Shown here: positions 17,078 to 25,431 of the stretch, piece after piece
How positions within the stretch are numbered: position 1 is the first letter of the stretch
Layout of the letters: every line of letters starts with the position of its first letter
DNA from: Oscillospiraceae bacterium
GTDB lineage: Bacteria > Bacillota > Clostridia > Oscillospirales > Oscillospiraceae
NCBI GenBank assembly: GCA_017430455.1
Contig: JAFRMX010000015.1
Location: 1 to 64,000, forward strand
Length of the DNA stretch: 64,000 nt
Direction: 5' to 3'
Made by a program: the position numbers and the translations under genes
The notes under the pieces: model-generated
Seen by the model: the letters and a program-made list of their open reading frames with translations, nothing else
The model's database searches: none
Told to the model about the DNA's origin: nothing

Positions 17078-17117
17078 ACGGCAGAGAGTACTGTTTTACT
17101 CTCTGCCGTATTTTTTT
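17078..17117 (+). terminator. Terminator of the regulator/sensor operon
   Basis: A perfect 13-bp stem ACGGCAGAGAGTA / TACTCTCTGCCGT is followed by ATTTTTTT. It also separates the convergent Fe-S gene. Confidence 0.92.
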
Positions 17118-17146
17118 ATCCGGAAAAGCTGAACCGGTAAAACCGT

Positions 17147-18652
17147 TCAGCCTTTTTCCGCCTCGCTGAGCAGGTGTTCCAGCTTTTCGTAAGTAACCGA
17201 GCCCGCCATGTTATAGGTCACTTCGCCTTCCGCGTCGAGCACGATGGTCTGAGGCAGCACATCACCGCCGTTTACAAGAGGCCAGACTTCTCCGTTTTCA
17301 TCCGCGGCAAAGCGTAAGTTATCCCAGGAAGCATTCTGAAGATAAGCGCTCACATCCTCGGTTATCTCCGGGCTGTGGATCGCAAGTATCGTGACCTCGG
17401 GATGCTCCTCCTGCAGCCGGTCGAAGTATGGAAGCTCCTTAACACAGGGCGCGCACCAGGTTGCCCACAGGTTGATGATGACTGCATGCCCGCGCTCAGC
17501 TTCAAGGTGAAACTCTTCCCCGTCTGTTGTCCGTATCGTGAAATCCTGAAGCTGCTGTCCGACTCCGGAGCCTGTCGGCGCGCTTTCTTCAATGCCTGTG
17601 CCGGGAGCCGTATCTGCTGAAGAGGCTTTATTCCGCGCAGGCTCAATGATGTTAAGATAAACAAGAACGCCGCAGAGCATGACGATAAGCAGCGCCCAGA
17701 CGGTCCTTCCGGTTTGCCCGCGCTTCTTCTCCGACTCCTCAAAGACCGGATCTGCCGAAAGATCCGCGGAGGGCTTCGGAGCCTTTAAAGTGATGTTCCC
17801 AGCCTTTATCGAGATCGCGTTCGCGGGGCACTTATCCATGCACTCGCCGCAGTGTATACACTCGCGGTCACCGACATGGCGGATATCTGTCTTGCAGCTG
17901 CGAACACAGGCTCCGCAACGCGTACAGGCCCTCTCGTCGACCTTCACGCCGATGACGGCAAATCTGCAGAAGAAACTGTAGATCGCACCCAAGGGGCACA
18001 GGAAACGGCAGAAGGAACGGTAACAGAATATGCAGGCCAGAGCAATGACCAGCATGATCACGATCTTGCGGGTAAAGAGAATGCCGAGCATCGGGAGATA
18101 GCTGCTGTTGCGGGGATTGCCCAGGAGCGCGACAGCGCCTTCAAAAGTGCCTGCGGGGCATATGTATTTACAGAAGCCCGGAACTGCCGTATCGTATCTG
18201 AGACCGTACCACAACGGGATCGCGACAGAAAAAATCGCCAGGATCGCATATTTAAGATATGAGAGGATCCGCGTCACACTGCTCTTTCCGATCTTGGGCG
18301 TCGGTATTTTGTGCAGCAGCTCCTGGATCATCCCGAAAGGGCAGAGCCATCCGCAGATCGTGCGGCCAAGAATAAGGCCGTACAGCATCAGAATACCAAG
18401 CACGTATGTTCCCGCGCGAGTGCCCGAGGAAGCAAGGGCGTTCTGGAGAGCTCCCAAGGGACAGGCGGCGATCGCTCCGGGGCAGGAATAGCAGTTTAAG
18501 CCTGGCACACAGGCGGCTTTGGCCGGCCCCGTATATATCTTCCCACTGACGAAGCCTTTGAGGTTCGCGTTATACAACAGTGCACAGTAAAGCTGTACAA
18601 GACGGCGTTTTGCCGGACGGCGCGCCGTCCCCCGTTCCCGAATCTTAACCAA
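17147..18652 (-). CDS. Membrane polyferredoxin (NapH/NosR-like) fused to a TlpA-type thioredoxin domain
   Basis: This fusion has about 500 residues. The N-terminal part has several membrane segments and NapH/NosR-type Cys clusters (CGWLCPFG, CRFLCPLG, plus CxxC motifs). Two ferredoxin 4Fe-4S motifs follow (CTRCGACVRSC and CIHCGECMDKC). After another membrane helix (about residue 325) a thioredoxin-like domain carries WATWCAPCVKELPYF, with the active CxxC outside the cell. Electrons are probably passed across the membrane to an extracytoplasmic thiol partner. The start is uncertain: a TTG at 18652 overlapping the stop of the small CxxC gene upstream has a GGAG at good distance, while the frame is open further to 18724. 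It is convergent with the sensor operon; no functional link to it is visible. Confidence 0.85.
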   Translation of the reverse strand: MVKIRERGTARRPAKRRLVQLYCALLYNANLKGFVSGKIYTGPAKAACVPGLNCYSCPGAIAACPLGALQNALASSGTRAGTYVLGILMLYGLILGRTICGWLCPFGMIQELLHKIPTPKIGKSSVTRILSYLKYAILAIFSVAIPLWYGLRYDTAVPGFCKYICPAGTFEGAVALLGNPRNSSYLPMLGILFTRKIVIMLVIALACIFCYRSFCRFLCPLGAIYSFFCRFAVIGVKVDERACTRCGACVRSCKTDIRHVGDRECIHCGECMDKCPANAISIKAGNITLKAPKPSADLSADPVFEESEKKRGQTGRTVWALLIVMLCGVLVYLNIIEPARNKASSADTAPGTGIEESAPTGSGVGQQLQDFTIRTTDGEEFHLEAERGHAVIINLWATWCAPCVKELPYFDRLQEEHPEVTILAIHSPEITEDVSAYLQNASWDNLRFAADENGEVWPLVNGGDVLPQTIVLDAEGEVTYNMAGSVTYEKLEHLLSEAEKG

Positions 18653-18791
18653 GGCCAATACACTCCGTACAGATCCTGACGGCTTTAAACAGAACATCAC
18701 GCATGCTGCCGTTGAAAATGCCATGTATTATAAGAGTAATGGCCAATACCAGCAAACATATCCTGACTGCTTTCAGGGTGTTCTCTCTCAT
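18645..18791 (-). CDS. Small membrane CxxC protein (CD1871A-like)
   Basis: This 48-residue protein is a short basic head, one hydrophobic helix (about residues 10-28) and a C-terminal CTEC motif. Proteins of this kind, known as the CD1871A family with a CxxC motif, are typically found directly before polyferredoxin/thioredoxin genes like the one here. The ATG at 18791 follows AGGAG by 8 nt. The stop overlaps the proposed start of the downstream Fe-S protein. It is likely a membrane redox partner or subunit; no activity is established from the sequence. Confidence 0.75.
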   Translation of the reverse strand: MRENTLKAVRICLLVLAITLIIHGIFNGSMRDVLFKAVRICTECIGLG

Positions 18792-18993
18792 TGCAACAGC
18801 TCCTTTACACGGCACAGACCGGTATGATCTCTTTATCGATACAACTTATATAACACAATATCGTATGCCCGTCAAATCAAAAGGGACATATCATCGGCCG
18901 GCGGCGGATCATCCGTAAATCGATCAGGCGCTGTGCATTATTATATTATTGTGATATGATCCCGCTTAAGGCAAAAAACAAGATCCGGATCCC

Positions 18994-19027
18994 TGTGACA
19001 GTAGTGTGACAAAACTTGTGATATTAT
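18994..19027 (+). promoter_or_regulatory. Promoter of the CW_7/LysM cargo operon with TGTGAC-N5-TGTGAC box
   Basis: TGTGAC at 18994-18999 and 19005-19010 (11-bp period) is followed by 11 nt and TATTAT (19022-19027). No good -35 is present; the boxes cover its place, as expected for an activator-dependent promoter. Sequence, spacing and orientation relative to the -10 match the leftward promoter at 13070-13103. Confidence 0.75.
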
Positions 19028-19078
19028 ATGCACGCAATCAGGGAAAGCCACAAAAAATATGAAACGGAGGAGAGAAAA

Positions 19079-19408
19079 ATGAGTTTGATCAAGGACGCGA
19101 AGAAACTGGCAGACAAAGAACTGGATAAAGTTTCCGGCGGCGTTACCGCTGCGTATTTCGCGGCTCAGGATGTGATCAGGGGCAAATACGGCGTCGGTGA
19201 AGAGAGAAGAAGAGCTCTCGAAGCAGCCGGCTACAATTACTATGAGGTCCAGCGCCTTGTCAACGGGATCATGAAAGGCTACGACAATGTGGCGAGAGAC
19301 GTAATAAACGGCAAATACGGCAACGATCAGGCAAGGATCAACGCTCTCACAGCTGCCGGTTATGATGCTTACCTTGTACAGGACATCGTAAACGCAATGC
19401 TGCTGTAA
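19079..19408 (+). CDS. Double-glycine leader peptide fused to two CW_7 (Cpl-7) repeats
   Basis: This 109-residue protein has a leader ending KELDKVSGG (about residues 14-22) followed by two tandem repeats of about 40 residues: AAQDVIRGKYGVGEERRRAL...AGYNYYEVQRLVN and ARDVINGKYGNDQARINAL...AGYDAYLVQDIVN. This is the CW_7/Cpl-7 motif, known from phage and bacterial lysins as a muropeptide-binding module. No catalytic domain is attached. The ATG at 19079 follows GGAGGAG; an in-frame ATG at 19028 lacks a site. It is first in the cargo operon and is presumably cleaved at Gly-Gly and exported to bind the wall. Confidence 0.9.
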   Translation: MSLIKDAKKLADKELDKVSGGVTAAYFAAQDVIRGKYGVGEERRRALEAAGYNYYEVQRLVNGIMKGYDNVARDVINGKYGNDQARINALTAAGYDAYLVQDIVNAMLL

Positions 19409-19493
19409 GATCAGGGAAAAACAGAAGAAGGCCCCGGGTCAAAGCAGTATCGGACGGAATATTGTTATTGAAATCATGAAAGGATCGGATATA

Positions 19494-19697
19494 ATGGAAA
19501 CCGTGAACAAGATCTCCGATGACGAACTTGATTCTGTATCCGGAGGTACCAGAGTCCCCTATGTGGTAAAAGAGGGCGATTCACTGGAAGACCTCGCAGG
19601 AAAATTCCACTGCACGGTCGAACAGATTATGCGCTGGAACAATATAGCGGATCGCGATCAGATGCTGATCGGCCAGAAGCTTATAATAAAATTTTAA
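19494..19697 (+). CDS. Double-glycine leader peptide fused to a LysM domain (minimal form)
   Basis: At 67 residues this is nearly the smallest possible leader plus domain: DDELDSVSGG (about residues 9-18), a few residues, then LysM (YVVKEGDSLEDLAGKFHCTVEQIMRWN...GQKLIIKF). Start 19494 is chosen because AAAGGA lies 9 nt upstream. It follows the CW_7 peptide by 85 nt and precedes the second LysM peptide by 53 nt with no terminator between, so the three appear co-transcribed. Confidence 0.88.
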   Translation: METVNKISDDELDSVSGGTRVPYVVKEGDSLEDLAGKFHCTVEQIMRWNNIADRDQMLIGQKLIIKF

Positions 19698-19750
19698 TTC
19701 AAACACAAAAAGAATCATTCTTTTGTGAATAAAAATGGAGGAAAAACAAA

Positions 19751-20014
19751 ATGGCAGATGAAGTAAAACTCAATGACAGCGAACTCAACGAAGTAGCAGG
19801 CGGCGCAGGCGAATGGCAGAAATACGCCAAGGGCAGTTTCGTAAACTACGGCAACTACATTGTCTACACAGTAGCAGCAGGTGACATCCTCAGCGGAATC
19901 GCAGTACGTTTCGGCGTAACAGTTGCAGAGATCTCCCTGTGGAACAACATCAAGAATCCTGATCTCATTTACGCAGGACAGAAGTTCACCATCTACGCAC
20001 GTATCATTCGCTGA
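19751..20014 (+). CDS. Double-glycine leader peptide fused to a LysM domain
   Basis: This 87-residue protein has the leader LNDSELNEVAGG (about residues 7-18), a spacer with FVNYGNY, and LysM (YTVAAGDILSGIAVRFGVTVAEISLWNNI...AGQKFTIYAR). The spacer and LysM closely resemble the peptide at 12778-13035, so the two are paralogs. A strong ATGGAGG site and uniform codon choice (GCA, GTA) suggest high expression. A strong terminator follows at 20028. Confidence 0.9.
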   Translation: MADEVKLNDSELNEVAGGAGEWQKYAKGSFVNYGNYIVYTVAAGDILSGIAVRFGVTVAEISLWNNIKNPDLIYAGQKFTIYARIIR

Positions 20015-20027
20015 TCCGAAAGAAAAA

Positions 20028-20066
20028 ACTGTGCTCCGGAACTTGTTGAGGAGCACAGTTTTTTTA
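20028..20066 (+). terminator. Terminator of the cargo peptide operon
   Basis: CTGTGCTCC (20029-20037) pairs with GGAGCACAG (20050-20058) and is followed by T8. Partial read-through would let the abundant cargo and the rarer exporter share a promoter. The following spacer (20067-20245) holds a TATAAT-like element near 20090 and an inverted repeat GCGGTTC/GAACCGC (20145-20170). Confidence 0.9.
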
Positions 20067-20245
20067 TATAAATATGAGTATTTGTTTGATATAATATCTC
20101 CGAAGGTGTAAACTGTTATATCACATAATGGTTTAGTCTGTTCAGCGGTTCCCGATACAGTTTGAACCGCGGCGCGGTATTGGCCGCTGAAATCATTCTG
20201 AGTCGGAAAAAAGAACTATACACATTGAAAAGAGGAGAAAACAAA

Positions 20246-20545
20246 ATGCTTAAAATTGAAAAGAAACAGGATGACAGGAAACTCGAAGTTGCACTTGAAG
20301 GCAGACTCGACACAACAAGCGCGCCCCAGCTCGAAACGGCGCTCAAAGACAGTTTCGACGCTGTCGATGAGCTGATTCTTGACTTCGCGGGTCTCGAATA
20401 TATCTCTTCGGCCGGACTCCGTGTGCTTTTAAGCTCCCAGAAAATAATGTCAAAAAAAGGCGGCATGAAGGTCGTACATGTCAGCGATGTGATAATGGAG
20501 ATCTTTGAGGTCACGGGATTCTCGGATATTCTTACGATCGAGTGA
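20246..20545 (+). CDS. STAS-domain anti-sigma-factor antagonist (RsbV/SpoIIAA-like)
   Basis: This 99-residue single-domain protein has the STAS pattern: EGRLDTTSAPQLETAL, then DFAGLEYISSAGLRVLL, where the Ser pair before AGL holds the usual regulatory phosphoserine. Such proteins are phosphorylated by RsbW-like kinases and dephosphorylated by PP2C phosphatases, both of which occur fused in the sensor at 14477-17062. The start at 20246 fits GAGGAG; an upstream in-frame ATG at 20162 does not. It is the first gene of the exporter group, an unusual place for such a protein. No sigma factor gene is in the window. Confidence 0.9.
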   Translation: MLKIEKKQDDRKLEVALEGRLDTTSAPQLETALKDSFDAVDELILDFAGLEYISSAGLRVLLSSQKIMSKKGGMKVVHVSDVIMEIFEVTGFSDILTIE

Positions 20546-20585
20546 TCAGATCTTCCAAGTATAGGCTAAGCTAACAGGAGAAAAT

Positions 20586-21002
20586 ATGGAAGAATCTCTG
20601 TTCAGAAAAGACAGCTTGGAACGCATTTCCTCTCCGGAACAGCTCAATGACTATCTTCATGTAACTAACCCTACGGTATGGGTCGTTCTGGCTGCCGTGA
20701 TAATCCTTCTCGCGGGAATGCTTGTGTGGGGCTTCTTTGCGCGTATTGACAGCTTTGCGTCGGGAACTGCCAAGGTCGAAGGCGGGACCATGACGGTTTT
20801 ATTCGACAACGAGCAGGCTGCGTCAAACGTGGAAGCAGGCATGAAGATCATAGTCGGGGAGTCCGAAAGCACCGTAACAAGTGTCGGGAAGAATGAAGAA
20901 GGCAAAATATTTGCTCTTGCGTCAACCTCCCTTTCGGACGGGATATACCCCGCACGGGCGGTCTACAGGCAGACGCAGGTGATCCGCCTGCTCTTCAACT
21001 GA
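20586..21002 (+). CDS. Very short HlyD-like membrane fusion protein of a NHLM-type exporter
   Basis: This 138-residue protein has an N-terminal cytoplasmic segment with SPEQLNDYLHVTNP, typical of NHLM secretion proteins, and one transmembrane helix (about 36-58; WVVLAAVIILLAGMLVWGFFA). A single small beta-rich domain follows (about 60-125). Usual HlyD-type adaptors are near 400 residues with lipoyl and coiled-coil hairpin parts; these are absent. The flanking sequence shows no frame continuation, so this is a compact form rather than a broken gene. It lies 15 nt before the peptidase-ATPase and probably seats on it in the single membrane. Confidence 0.8.
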   Translation: MEESLFRKDSLERISSPEQLNDYLHVTNPTVWVVLAAVIILLAGMLVWGFFARIDSFASGTAKVEGGTMTVLFDNEQAASNVEAGMKIIVGESESTVTSVGKNEEGKIFALASTSLSDGIYPARAVYRQTQVIRLLFN

Positions 21003-21017
21003 GGCTGTATCGGGAAA

Positions 21018-23210
21018 ATGCCAAAAAACAGTAATAATACAAAAATTAAACAGCCGGTGAGGAATGGACGCGCTAAGGTTCCGGTAGTCATGCAGATGGA
21101 GGCTCTCGAATGCGGAGCCGCCTGTCTTGCCATGGTCATGGCATACTACGGCAAATGGGTTCCTCTGGAACAGGTAAGATATGATTGCGGAGTTTCAAGA
21201 GACGGCTCGAACGCCAGAAATGTTCTTGTAGCAGCCAGAAACTACGGATTTGACGCGCAAGGCTTCAGGTGTGAGATAAGCTCTCTCAAGGAGAACATGG
21301 ATCTCCCCTGCATAATCCACTGGAATTTCAACCATTTCGTTGTTCTGGACGGATTCCGCGGCAATTACGATTATTTAAACGACCCTGCCAGAGGCGAAGT
21401 AAAGGTAAGCATGGAGGAATTCGACCAGGCTTTTACCGGCATATGTCTCCAGATAAAGCCCGGTGAAGAGTTCGTACCGGGAGGCAAGCCGAAGAGCACA
21501 CTGGAGTTTGCGAGAAAAAGACTTGCAGGTGCAGGGGTTGCCGTAGCGTTTGTACTGCTCTCCACAGTGATCGGATATCTATTCGGCATAGTGAACCCGA
21601 TCTTTTCCAGGTTCTTTATGGACAGGCTTCTGACCGGGGAAAACAGGGAACTACTGATGCCGTTTATCGGGCTTCTGGCGCTTATGGGCACGGCTCAGGT
21701 AGTGGTTGCCTGGGTACAGGCGGTGTATTCCCTTAAGATAAACGGGAAAATGGCCATTGTCGGAAACAGCACCTATATGTGGAAGGTGCTTCGCATGCCT
21801 ATGGAGTTTTTCTCCCAGAGAATGGCGGGAGATATACTGCAGCGTCAGGGGACAAACGCATCCATCGCAAGCGTTCTTATAAATACTCTTACACCTCTGG
21901 CCCTCAATACGATAATGATGATCTTCTATCTTGTCGTTATGATAAGATACAGCGCCATTCTTACGGCGGTGGGAATCATAACGATAATACTGAATCTTAT
22001 CGTTTCACGGTTTATTTCCGCCAAGAGAGTCAATATAACGAGAGTTCAGATGCGTGACTCCGGGAAACTGGCGGCGGCAACGGTTTCGGGTATACAGATG
22101 GTTGAGACGATAAAGGCAAGCGGAGCCGAGAACGGTTATTTCCAAAAGTGGGCAGGATATCAGGCGTCTGTAAATGCCCAGAATGTTAAATACGCCAAAC
22201 TGAACCAGTATCTTGGCGTTATCCCGACTTTACTGTCTGCAATAGCGGATTCCGCGGTTCTTGTCCTCGGCGTATGGCTTGCAATAAAGGGTGAGTTTAC
22301 GCTGGGCATGATCATGACGTTCCAGGGCTTTCTGAGCGCATTCATGTCTCCTGCCATGACTCTTGTCTCGGCAAGTCAGACGATTCAGGAAATGCGGACC
22401 GAAATGGAGAGAGTCGAGGATGTCATGCAGTATCCGTCAGACAGCAATTTTTCCGATGAACCTCTCAGAGAGGATGCCGACTACTCGAAACTCTCGGGAG
22501 AAATAGAGCTGAAAAATGTCACTTTCGGATATTCAAGGCTCGGGGAGCCGCTTATAAAAGACTTCTCAATGAGCATGAAACCCGGAAGCAGGGTCGCCTT
22601 TGTCGGGACCTCCGGATGCGGAAAATCAACGCTTGCAAAGCTGATCTCAGGTCTGTATCAGCCATGGAGCGGTGAGATCCTCTATGACGGGAAACATATA
22701 TCAGAAATTGACAGAAGCGTATTTAAAGGCTCTGTCGCGGTTGTTGACCAGGATATAACGCTTTTCAAAGATTCTATCGCGAACAATATAAAGATGTGGG
22801 ACGACTCGATAGAAGATTTTGAGATGATACTCGCTGCAAGAGACGCTCAGATATATGACGATATCATGGCCAGAGATGGCGGTTTTTACGGGAAGCTTGC
22901 TGAGGGCGGGACGGACCTTTCCGGAGGACAGCGTCAAAGAGTAGAGATCGCCCGCGTGCTTGCGCAGGATCCCTCTATAATAATTATGGACGAGGCTACC
23001 TCAGCTCTGGATGCCAAGACGGAATATGAACTTGTAAAGGCAGTCAAAGACAGAGGGATAACATGTATTGTTATAGCCCACAGACTTTCTACAATACGCG
23101 ATTGCGACGAGATCATAGTCCTGGACAAGGGTATGGTCGTTGAGCGCGGCACACATGATGAGCTGTACCGCAAAGGCGGTTATTATACCGAGCTCATCGC
23201 GAGCGACTGA
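21018..23210 (+). CDS. NHLM-type ABC transporter with C39 leader peptidase (peptidase-permease-ATPase)
   Basis: This 730-residue protein holds all parts of a peptidase-containing exporter. The C39 cysteine peptidase (about 20-150) has the catalytic Cys in MEALECGAACLAMVM, the His in HWNFNHFVVLDGF and the Asp in YLNDPARG. Six transmembrane segments follow (about 170-450), then the nucleotide-binding domain: Walker A GTSGCGKST, signature LSGGQRQR, Walker B IIIMDEATSALD, switch His in IVIAHRLST. It cuts after Gly-Gly of leader peptides and exports the mature part. The substrates are presumably the leader-LysM and leader-CW_7 proteins encoded nearby. Confidence 0.95.
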   Translation: MPKNSNNTKIKQPVRNGRAKVPVVMQMEALECGAACLAMVMAYYGKWVPLEQVRYDCGVSRDGSNARNVLVAARNYGFDAQGFRCEISSLKENMDLPCIIHWNFNHFVVLDGFRGNYDYLNDPARGEVKVSMEEFDQAFTGICLQIKPGEEFVPGGKPKSTLEFARKRLAGAGVAVAFVLLSTVIGYLFGIVNPIFSRFFMDRLLTGENRELLMPFIGLLALMGTAQVVVAWVQAVYSLKINGKMAIVGNSTYMWKVLRMPMEFFSQRMAGDILQRQGTNASIASVLINTLTPLALNTIMMIFYLVVMIRYSAILTAVGIITIILNLIVSRFISAKRVNITRVQMRDSGKLAAATVSGIQMVETIKASGAENGYFQKWAGYQASVNAQNVKYAKLNQYLGVIPTLLSAIADSAVLVLGVWLAIKGEFTLGMIMTFQGFLSAFMSPAMTLVSASQTIQEMRTEMERVEDVMQYPSDSNFSDEPLREDADYSKLSGEIELKNVTFGYSRLGEPLIKDFSMSMKPGSRVAFVGTSGCGKSTLAKLISGLYQPWSGEILYDGKHISEIDRSVFKGSVAVVDQDITLFKDSIANNIKMWDDSIEDFEMILAARDAQIYDDIMARDGGFYGKLAEGGTDLSGGQRQRVEIARVLAQDPSIIIMDEATSALDAKTEYELVKAVKDRGITCIVIAHRLSTIRDCDEIIVLDKGMVVERGTHDELYRKGGYYTELIASD

Positions 23211-23223
23211 GGAGGTGCCGTAA

Positions 23224-25416
23224 ATGGGTTGGTTTGACGAACAGATACGTCAGAGAAAAGAGAATGACCAGGAGGTTTTTGAAGACTCCATTTTCCGTAT
23301 GGCCTCTGTCGTGCTGGGAAAGCAGGGCACGGGGATACTGAATGATGAGAGGATAATAACCAAGGCTGCAATTGATGATATACTGAAATATTATCATTAT
23401 AAGCCCGCAGAGATACCCGAATCCGTAAGTGATCCTGAAGAACAGCTTGAATACTGTCTGCGTCCCCGCGGACTTATGAGAAGGAACATAAAGCTGGAAG
23501 AGGGCTGGTATAAAGATGCCTACGGGCCCGTACTGGCATTCAGAAAAAGCGACGGAGTACCTGTGGCTCTTCTTCCGAAGCCGTTTGTAGGATACCGGTA
23601 TAAGGATCCGGACAGCGGCGAGAAAAAGGATGTAAACAAAAAAACCGCGGCGCTTTTCGATGCCGAAGCAATATGCTTTTACAGGCCTTTGCCGCTAAAA
23701 AAACTCGGCATTTCCGATCTTATCGTATATTTGAAAAACTGCCTCAATACCGGGGATTATGTGCTGCTCATCCTTCTTACGTATCTCGTTACGCAGGTAG
23801 GCATGATCATGCCCAATGTAACAAAAGCCCTGACAGGCTTTGTGCTGGACAGCAAGAGCACATCGCTCCTGATAGGCACCGCGATATTCATGCTGAGTGC
23901 CCTGATCTCTTCACAGCTTATAAATACAGTCAGATCGCTCATGATGAACCGGATAGAGATAAAGACGTCTCTTTCAGTTGAAGCTGCTATGATGATGCGG
24001 ATCATGAATCTGCCTGCGAATTTTTTCCGCGAGTATTCCTCCGGAGAGCTTTCCACCAGGTTCGAAGCGGTTAACAGTCTGTGCGAACTGCTGCTCGGGA
24101 ATGTGTTTTCCACAGGTCTTACATCGATAGTTTCGCTGTTATATCTGACACAGATATTCAAATTTGCGCCATCGCTTTTGGTTCCGGCTTTATGCGTTAT
24201 CCTTGCGTCCGTGGTTTTCAGCGTAGTCTCAGCCCTGACCCAGGTCAAGATCTCGAAAAAAGCAATGGAGAAAGGTGCTGAGGGGAACGGCATGAGCTTT
24301 GCCCTCATATCCGGTATACAGAAGATAAAACTGGCCGGGGCGGAAAAACGCGCTTTTGCCCGCTGGGCAGGCATATATTCTGAAGCCGCGGAGCTGAGCT
24401 ATAATCCTCCTTTTTTCATTAAAGCCAACGGCGCGATCTCCTCGGCCATTTCTCTCGCAGGCACAGTCATTATTTATTATATGGCAATAAAGTCCAGGGT
24501 CAGCCCGTCGGATTATCTGGCTTTTAATTACGCGTTCGGTTCGGTGACCGGAGCTTTCGCTGCGCTGACCGGTATTGCGCTTTCAGTTGCCCAGATCAGG
24601 CCTATTCTGGAAATGGCGGAACCGATATTGAAGACAGAGCCCGAGTCTTCAGAAAACAAGAGAATGGTAACATCGCTCAAAGGGAATATAGAGCTTTCAA
24701 ACGTATATTTCCGATATAATGAGCATATGCCGTATGTTGTTGACGGCATGAGCCTCAAAATTAAGGCCGGAGAATACATTGCAATAGTCGGCACTACAGG
24801 ATGCGGAAAATCCACGCTTATGCGTCTGCTTCTCGGATTTGAGACTCCGGAAAAGGGAGCGATCTATTATGACGGCAAGGATCTTTCCAAGCTCGACCTG
24901 AGGTCGTTGAGACGCAGAATGGGAGTGGTAACCCAGAACGGGAATCTCTTCCAGGGAGATATATATTCGAATATAGTGATTTCCGCGCCGCAGCTTGGGA
25001 TGGATGAAGCGTGGGAAGCAGCTGAAATGGCAGGAATTGCCGATGACATACGCGCAATGCCCATGGGAATGCAGACCATCATATCCGAAGGTCAGGGAGG
25101 TATCTCAGGCGGACAGAAGCAAAGGCTCATGATTGCAAGGGCGATCGCTCCGAAACCGAAGATACTCATGCTCGATGAAGCGACGTCAGCCCTGGACAAT
25201 AAGACTCAGAAACAGGTATCTGATGCATTGGACAAACTGAAATGCACACGCATCGTCATAGCTCACAGACTCTCGACAATAAAGAACTGTGACAGGATAC
25301 TGGTGCTCGACAAGGGACATATCATGGAAGACGGAACCTATGACGAACTCATAGCAAAGAACGGCTTCTTTGCGGAACTTGTCGCCAGACAAAGAGTCGA
25401 TGTGCCATCATCGTAA
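23224..25416 (+). CDS. NHLM-type ABC transporter permease/ATPase without peptidase domain
   Basis: This second transporter half is also 730 residues long. The N-terminal 170 residues form a soluble domain with no C39 residues (KLEEGWYKDAYGPVLAFRKSDGVPVALLPKPFVGYRY). The membrane region (about 175-460) and nucleotide-binding domain follow: Walker A GTTGCGKST, signature ISGGQKQR, Walker B ILMLDEATSALD. It begins 13 nt after the peptidase subunit. In NHLM systems the two ABC proteins occur as a pair, so a heterodimer is likely. No modification enzyme is encoded in between. Confidence 0.93.
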   Translation: MGWFDEQIRQRKENDQEVFEDSIFRMASVVLGKQGTGILNDERIITKAAIDDILKYYHYKPAEIPESVSDPEEQLEYCLRPRGLMRRNIKLEEGWYKDAYGPVLAFRKSDGVPVALLPKPFVGYRYKDPDSGEKKDVNKKTAALFDAEAICFYRPLPLKKLGISDLIVYLKNCLNTGDYVLLILLTYLVTQVGMIMPNVTKALTGFVLDSKSTSLLIGTAIFMLSALISSQLINTVRSLMMNRIEIKTSLSVEAAMMMRIMNLPANFFREYSSGELSTRFEAVNSLCELLLGNVFSTGLTSIVSLLYLTQIFKFAPSLLVPALCVILASVVFSVVSALTQVKISKKAMEKGAEGNGMSFALISGIQKIKLAGAEKRAFARWAGIYSEAAELSYNPPFFIKANGAISSAISLAGTVIIYYMAIKSRVSPSDYLAFNYAFGSVTGAFAALTGIALSVAQIRPILEMAEPILKTEPESSENKRMVTSLKGNIELSNVYFRYNEHMPYVVDGMSLKIKAGEYIAIVGTTGCGKSTLMRLLLGFETPEKGAIYYDGKDLSKLDLRSLRRRMGVVTQNGNLFQGDIYSNIVISAPQLGMDEAWEAAEMAGIADDIRAMPMGMQTIISEGQGGISGGQKQRLMIARAIAPKPKILMLDEATSALDNKTQKQVSDALDKLKCTRIVIAHRLSTIKNCDRILVLDKGHIMEDGTYDELIAKNGFFAELVARQRVDVPSS

Positions 25417-25431
25417 GGAGGACAGAATCAG

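Noticed and set aside
19028..19078. Longer N-terminus for the CW_7 peptide
   Set aside because: The GGAGGAG site fits 19079 and the leader motif length is normal from there.
19079..20014. Classical bacteriocin or lanthipeptide precursors
   Set aside because: The post-GG parts are full LysM or CW_7 domains, and no lanthionine, radical SAM or cyclodehydratase enzyme is nearby.
20162..20245. Longer N-terminus for the STAS protein
   Set aside because: The STAS fold begins at MLKIEKK (20246), which has the ribosome site; the upstream part is leader sequence with an inverted repeat.
20586..21002. HlyD-like gene as a frameshifted remnant
   Set aside because: The stop is followed after 15 nt by the next gene and no adaptor-like sequence was seen in the other frames.
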